A program made the position numbers and the translations under genes. Below are positions 11,775-14,967 of a DNA stretch of 14,967 nt, in pieces. Within the stretch, counting starts at the first letter, position 1, and each line of letters starts with the position of its first letter. Source of the DNA: Candidatus Hydrogenedentota bacterium (GTDB taxonomy: Bacteria > Hydrogenedentota > Hydrogenedentia > Hydrogenedentales > CAITNO01); assembly GCA_029554925.1 (NCBI GenBank), contig JAKPUV010000444.1, positions 1 to 14,967 on the forward strand, written 5' to 3'. The notes beneath the pieces were generated by a model. That model saw nothing but the letters and a program-made list of their open reading frames with translations. It made no database searches and was not told the DNA's origin.

Positions 11775-13138
11775 TCCTGCACTCCTTCTTCGGCTTTCTC
11801 GGTTTCGCCGTCCGGCGCGCTCTCCGCCGGGGCGGCTTTGCGGCGCGGGGCGGCCTTGCGTTTTGCGGGGGCCTTCTTGGGCGGGTCCGGGGCGGCTTCC
11901 TCTTCCGGGGTGGCGGACGCATCCGCATCGGTGACGTCTTCCGCGCCGGGCGCCGGGACCGCCTCGGGGAGTTCTTCTTCCGTCGCCTGTTCGGGCTCCG
12001 GTTCAGGCTCCGGTTCGGGCGCGGGTTCCTCCGGCGGGAGGTCGGCGAAGGCCGGGCGCGGCGTGATGGGGTGCGCGGCGATCCACTCGGCGACGGGGCC
12101 GAAGACCTCGGCGGCGGCGTTCACGCCGAAGGCGAGGTCGCAGTGGCTGTAGTCAATGGCGCACCCGGCGTCGCGGCCGCAGAGCAGCAGCTTCTTGTCC
12201 TCCATCTCAATGCGGTCAAAGAGGGCGCGCCCCTCCGCGCTGTTGATGAAGGGGTCGAGGCGGGCGAAGACCGCCATCAGCGGCGTGTTCAGGTGCGGCA
12301 GGCGCTCCGAGAACCGCAGCCTGCCCCTGTACATCACCACCTCGCCCGCGTCGGCCCACCCGAAGATCTGGCGGTGGACACCGCGCGAGGGGTCGTCGAG
12401 CATGGTGTAGAAGTCCCGGAGGTTCATGTCCCCGGGGAGGTTGGCCGCGTTGACCGGGAGGAACTGGACAAACCGGGAGAACCGGCGGGCGAGGGGGAGG
12501 CCCAGCCGGAGCAGCTCGCCGGCGGTCCACGGCGCGATTTCCACGAGCCGCTTGAGCGGCGGCGGCACCAGATCGTTCGCCCTGGCGAAGTCCACCGGGG
12601 ACCCCATGGTGACCGCCGAGGCGAGGCGCCTGCCGCCGGTGTGCAGGTCGTAGGCGTAGAGCAGGAACCCGCCGAGGGAGTGGCCGACATAGTGGACCCT
12701 GTCCCACCCCGTCACGCGGCAGATGTGCTCCAGCACCGCAGGGATGTCGTAGGCGGCGTAGTCGTCCACCGTGGCGTCGTGGACAGACCTGCCCGGCGCG
12801 GGCTGGGCGGTGTGCGTCGTGCGCAGGTCCACGGTCCAGCAGTCGTAGCCGCGCGCCTTCAGGAACTCGACAAGGTTGCCGTTGACGCCCGCGGGGTTGA
12901 GAAAATTGTTCTGGTTCGCGTTGAGTCCGTGGACGAAGAGGACGGGCTCGCCGCGGCTGCCGGGCTTCCGGAACCGGCACACGCGCAGCTTCCAGAGGTC
13001 CGGCGTGGTGACGTGGCAGATTTCGTTTGAGCGGACGATCTCCGGGCACGCGCCCGCGAGGAGGACGGAGTAGGCCGCGCCCGCCAGCAGCAGCAGGAGC
13101 GCGGCGGCCAGCAGCCAAGCAAACGCCGAAATGATCAT
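11771..13138 (-). CDS. Membrane-anchored alpha/beta hydrolase with charged C-terminal tail
   Basis: A 455-residue protein. Residues 4-29 form a single hydrophobic anchor or uncleaved signal. The alpha/beta-hydrolase core spans about 60-355. LFVHGLNANQNNF (67-79) is the oxyanion-hole region, GHSLGG (152-157) holds nucleophile Ser154, RLDPFI (293-298) holds the likely acid Asp295, and YSHCDL (330-335) holds His332. The fold resembles lipase or PHA-synthase-like esterases; the substrate is unknown. The last 90 residues are low complexity: a Pro/Glu stretch (370-383) coded by a 12-bp tandem repeat (near 11994-12016), an acidic segment, then a basic PPKKAPAKRKAAPRRKAAP segment (419-437) and an acidic end. 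An upstream in-frame start at 13204 is rejected: ATG 13138 has GGGAG nearby and overlaps the uvrC stop as ATGA. It overlaps the next gene the same way. Confidence 0.88.
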   Translation of the reverse strand: MIISAFAWLLAAALLLLLAGAAYSVLLAGACPEIVRSNEICHVTTPDLWKLRVCRFRKPGSRGEPVLFVHGLNANQNNFLNPAGVNGNLVEFLKARGYDCWTVDLRTTHTAQPAPGRSVHDATVDDYAAYDIPAVLEHICRVTGWDRVHYVGHSLGGFLLYAYDLHTGGRRLASAVTMGSPVDFARANDLVPPPLKRLVEIAPWTAGELLRLGLPLARRFSRFVQFLPVNAANLPGDMNLRDFYTMLDDPSRGVHRQIFGWADAGEVVMYRGRLRFSERLPHLNTPLMAVFARLDPFINSAEGRALFDRIEMEDKKLLLCGRDAGCAIDYSHCDLAFGVNAAAEVFGPVAEWIAAHPITPRPAFADLPPEEPAPEPEPEPEPEQATEEELPEAVPAPGAEDVTDADASATPEEEAAPDPPKKAPAKRKAAPRRKAAPAESAPDGETEKAEEGVQE

Positions 13139-14967
13139 GACGTCTCTCCCTTCTCCGCGGCGCCGACCGGGGACGCGCCGCCGACACCCGTCTGTTGTAG
13201 CCATTCCCAGACCTGCCGCGCAAGTTTCTCGTTGAACCCGGGCACGGCGGCGAGCTGTTCGGGCGAGGCGGCGCGCACGCCGGAGAGGGAGCCGAGCGCG
13301 GCGAGCAGCGCGCGCATCCGCTTCGGCCCGACGCCGGGGACCCGCAGGAGCTCGCCCGCGAGGGCCTCCTTCTTCCGCCGCGCGCGGTGGTGGGTGATGG
13401 CAATGCGGTGGGCCTCGTCGCGCAGGCGGGCCAGGGTGCGCACCACGGGGCCGCTCTGCGGCGGCACGACGGGGTTCGCCCGGTTGGGCAGGAAGAAGCG
13501 CTCGGGCGACCGCGCGCCGTCCTCCGGGCGCGACTTGGCGATGGAGGCGCAGGGCAGGCCGTGCAGGCCGAGATCGTCGAGGACCGCCCTGGCCACGGCG
13601 AGCTGGCCGCGCCCGCCGTCAATGAGCACGAGGTCCGGCAGGTCGTCCTCCGCGAGGGCGCGCGTGTAGCGCCGCGTGAGCACCTCGCGCAGGGCGCCGA
13701 AGTCGTCCTGCCCCGCCACGGTGCGCACGATGAAGCGCCTGCGGCGCGCCGGCGCGGGCGCGGCGTCCTCGAACACCGCCATGGACCCCACGGTCTTGTC
13801 ACCCTGGTGGGTGGAGATGTCGAAGCACTCGATGCGGCGCGGGGCGCGCGGGAGGCGGAGCGTGTCGCGGATCAGCTCCAGCGTGTCGCGCGCGGCGCTC
13901 TCGGCCAGGCGCTTCTCCTCGAAGCTCTGGCGCGCGTTGCGCGACGCGAGGTCCACCAGCGCCGCCTTGTCACCGCGCTGGGGCCGCAGCACGCGCACGG
14001 CGCCGCCGCGGCGCTCCGCCAGCAGCTCCGCCAGCGCGCCCGCCCCCTCCAGCGCCAGCGGCACCAGCACCTCCCGGGGGATCACCGGCGCGGCCGCGTA
14101 GTACTGCCAGAGCAGGGATTCGAGCAGGCCGTCCAGCGGCAGGTCGTGCCGCTCGAAGGACCACGCCTTCCCGCCGAGCAGGCGGCCCCCGCGGTAGAAC
14201 AGGGCGTAGACCTCGGCGAAGCGGTCGCGGGTGTGCACGCCGAAGACGTCGCGGTCGCCGTCGCCGCCGACGGCGCGCTGCTTCTCCAGCGTCCCGCGCA
14301 GGCCCGCGAGGCGGTCACGGAGGGCGGCGGCCTCCTCGAAGCGCAGCGCCGCCGCGAGGCGGCGGATGTCGGCCAGCAGCCGGCGCTCCAGCTCGTCGCC
14401 GCGGCCCTCCAGCGCGAGGACGGCCTGCGCGGCCAGCTCCGCGTAGGCCTCCGGCGAGATGAGGCCCGTGCACGGGGCGGCGCAGCGCCCCATGTCGTGG
14501 TAGATGCACGGCCGCGACCGGTTTTCCAGCACATGGTCCGAGCAGGTGCGCAGGGGGAAGACGCGCCCCAGCTGGCGCAGCATCTGCCGCGCCGCCTTGG
14601 AGTCGTGGTAGGGGCCGAAATACCGCGCGCCGTCCCGGCGCACCCTGCGCACCACGGTGATCCGCGGGAACCGCTCGCGCGGGTCCAGCCGCAGGCTCAG
14701 GAAGGTCTTGTCGTCCTTCAGCCGCACGTTGTACTTCGGCTTGTGCGCCTTGACCAGGCTGTCCTCCAGCAGCAGCGCCTCCTTCTCCGACGCCGTCACC
14801 ATGAACTCCACCGCCGCAAGGCGGCGCAGCAGGAAGCGCACCGTCGGCCGCCCGTCCGTCTCGTTGAAATAGCCGCGCAGGCGCGCGCGCAGGCTCTTCG
14901 CCTTGCCGACGTAGATCACGCGGCCCGCCGCGTCCTTCATCAGGTAGCAGCCCGGCTGCGCGGGCAC
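13135..14967 (-). CDS. uvrC: Excinuclease ABC subunit C (UvrC), N-terminal few residues outside window
   Basis: The nuclease subunit of UvrABC nucleotide excision repair, which cuts DNA on both sides of a lesion. 610 codons are visible; the window edge falls at PAQPGCYLMKD, so about 10 N-terminal residues are probably missing and the apparent GTG start at 14967 is only the edge. The GIY-YIG nuclease domain spans 1-90 (CYLMKD, VIYVGKAKSLRARLRGYF, with Glu68 and Asn80 as family active-site positions). Four cysteines, C142, C154, C162 and C166, match the UvrC iron-sulfur ligands. The UVR (UvrB-binding) segment is near 190-225. The RNase H-like nuclease has FDIST (382-386), LIDGGRGQL (448-456) and RDEAHRIAITHHR (516-528), giving Asp383, Asp450 and a nearby His. 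Helix-hairpin-helix motifs lie at 540-590 (LRVPGVGPKR, AAVPGFNEKLA). Its stop overlaps the hydrolase start (ATGA). Confidence 0.97.
   Translation of the reverse strand: MPAQPGCYLMKDAAGRVIYVGKAKSLRARLRGYFNETDGRPTVRFLLRRLAAVEFMVTASEKEALLLEDSLVKAHKPKYNVRLKDDKTFLSLRLDPRERFPRITVVRRVRRDGARYFGPYHDSKAARQMLRQLGRVFPLRTCSDHVLENRSRPCIYHDMGRCAAPCTGLISPEAYAELAAQAVLALEGRGDELERRLLADIRRLAAALRFEEAAALRDRLAGLRGTLEKQRAVGGDGDRDVFGVHTRDRFAEVYALFYRGGRLLGGKAWSFERHDLPLDGLLESLLWQYYAAAPVIPREVLVPLALEGAGALAELLAERRGGAVRVLRPQRGDKAALVDLASRNARQSFEEKRLAESAARDTLELIRDTLRLPRAPRRIECFDISTHQGDKTVGSMAVFEDAAPAPARRRRFIVRTVAGQDDFGALREVLTRRYTRALAEDDLPDLVLIDGGRGQLAVARAVLDDLGLHGLPCASIAKSRPEDGARSPERFFLPNRANPVVPPQSGPVVRTLARLRDEAHRIAITHHRARRKKEALAGELLRVPGVGPKRMRALLAALGSLSGVRAASPEQLAAVPGFNEKLARQVWEWLQQTGVGGASPVGAAEKGETS

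Overview
The window is about 15 kb of very GC-rich bacterial chromosome, densely coded. The gene mix is an MtaA/URO-D-type methyltransferase, a sialate O-acetylesterase, a Tat-exported xylose-isomerase-like TIM-barrel protein, a DUF7948-type surface protein and a pseudopilin-G-like domain on a membrane protein. It resembles uncultured Hydrogenedentota or PVC/FCB-type genomes. That placement is inference from gene content; no taxonomic marker was compared. UvrC, the only universally conserved protein-coding gene here, would place it best.

Layout. Positions 1-2907 (minus strand): a URO-D/MtaA family protein with a thioredoxin-like C-terminus, followed 37 bp downstream by a sialate O-acetylesterase that runs off the left edge. 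Positions 2991-3153 (plus): a tRNA-Leu(CAA) behind a good sigma-70 promoter. Positions 3189-6786 (plus): a three-helix membrane protein with a GspG-like ectodomain, a short DUF7948 protein without the usual SBBP repeats, and a lipoprotein of the C45/acyltransferase (AAT) Ntn-hydrolase group. Positions 6890-7704 (plus): two consecutive small, exported, cysteine-rich proteins, the second metallothionein-like. Positions 7705-8276: non-coding, with a cluster of nested inverted repeats. Positions 8277-9420 (plus): an isocitrate/isopropylmalate dehydrogenase family enzyme with a textbook terminator. Positions 9421-9748: non-coding, with palindromes, a near-consensus promoter and a structured leader. 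Positions 9749-10847 (plus): a stand-alone 'Recombinase' (PF07508-type) DNA-binding domain without a serine-recombinase catalytic domain, then an isochorismatase-family hydrolase. Positions 10854-14967 (minus): an apparent operon uvrC - alpha/beta hydrolase - TIM-barrel protein, joined by two ATGA stop/start overlaps.

Regulation is unusually readable. Three sites have a TTGAC(A/G)-N17-TATGAT or TAGAAT layout, the tRNA promoter is TTGACA-N18-TATCGT, and two genes have extended -10 elements.

No complete new multi-gene system can be demonstrated from sequence alone. The best candidates for follow-up are the stand-alone recombinase domain with its elaborate upstream region, the nested repeat cluster at 7860-8106, the URO-D/thioredoxin-like fusion, and the paired cysteine-rich exported proteins.
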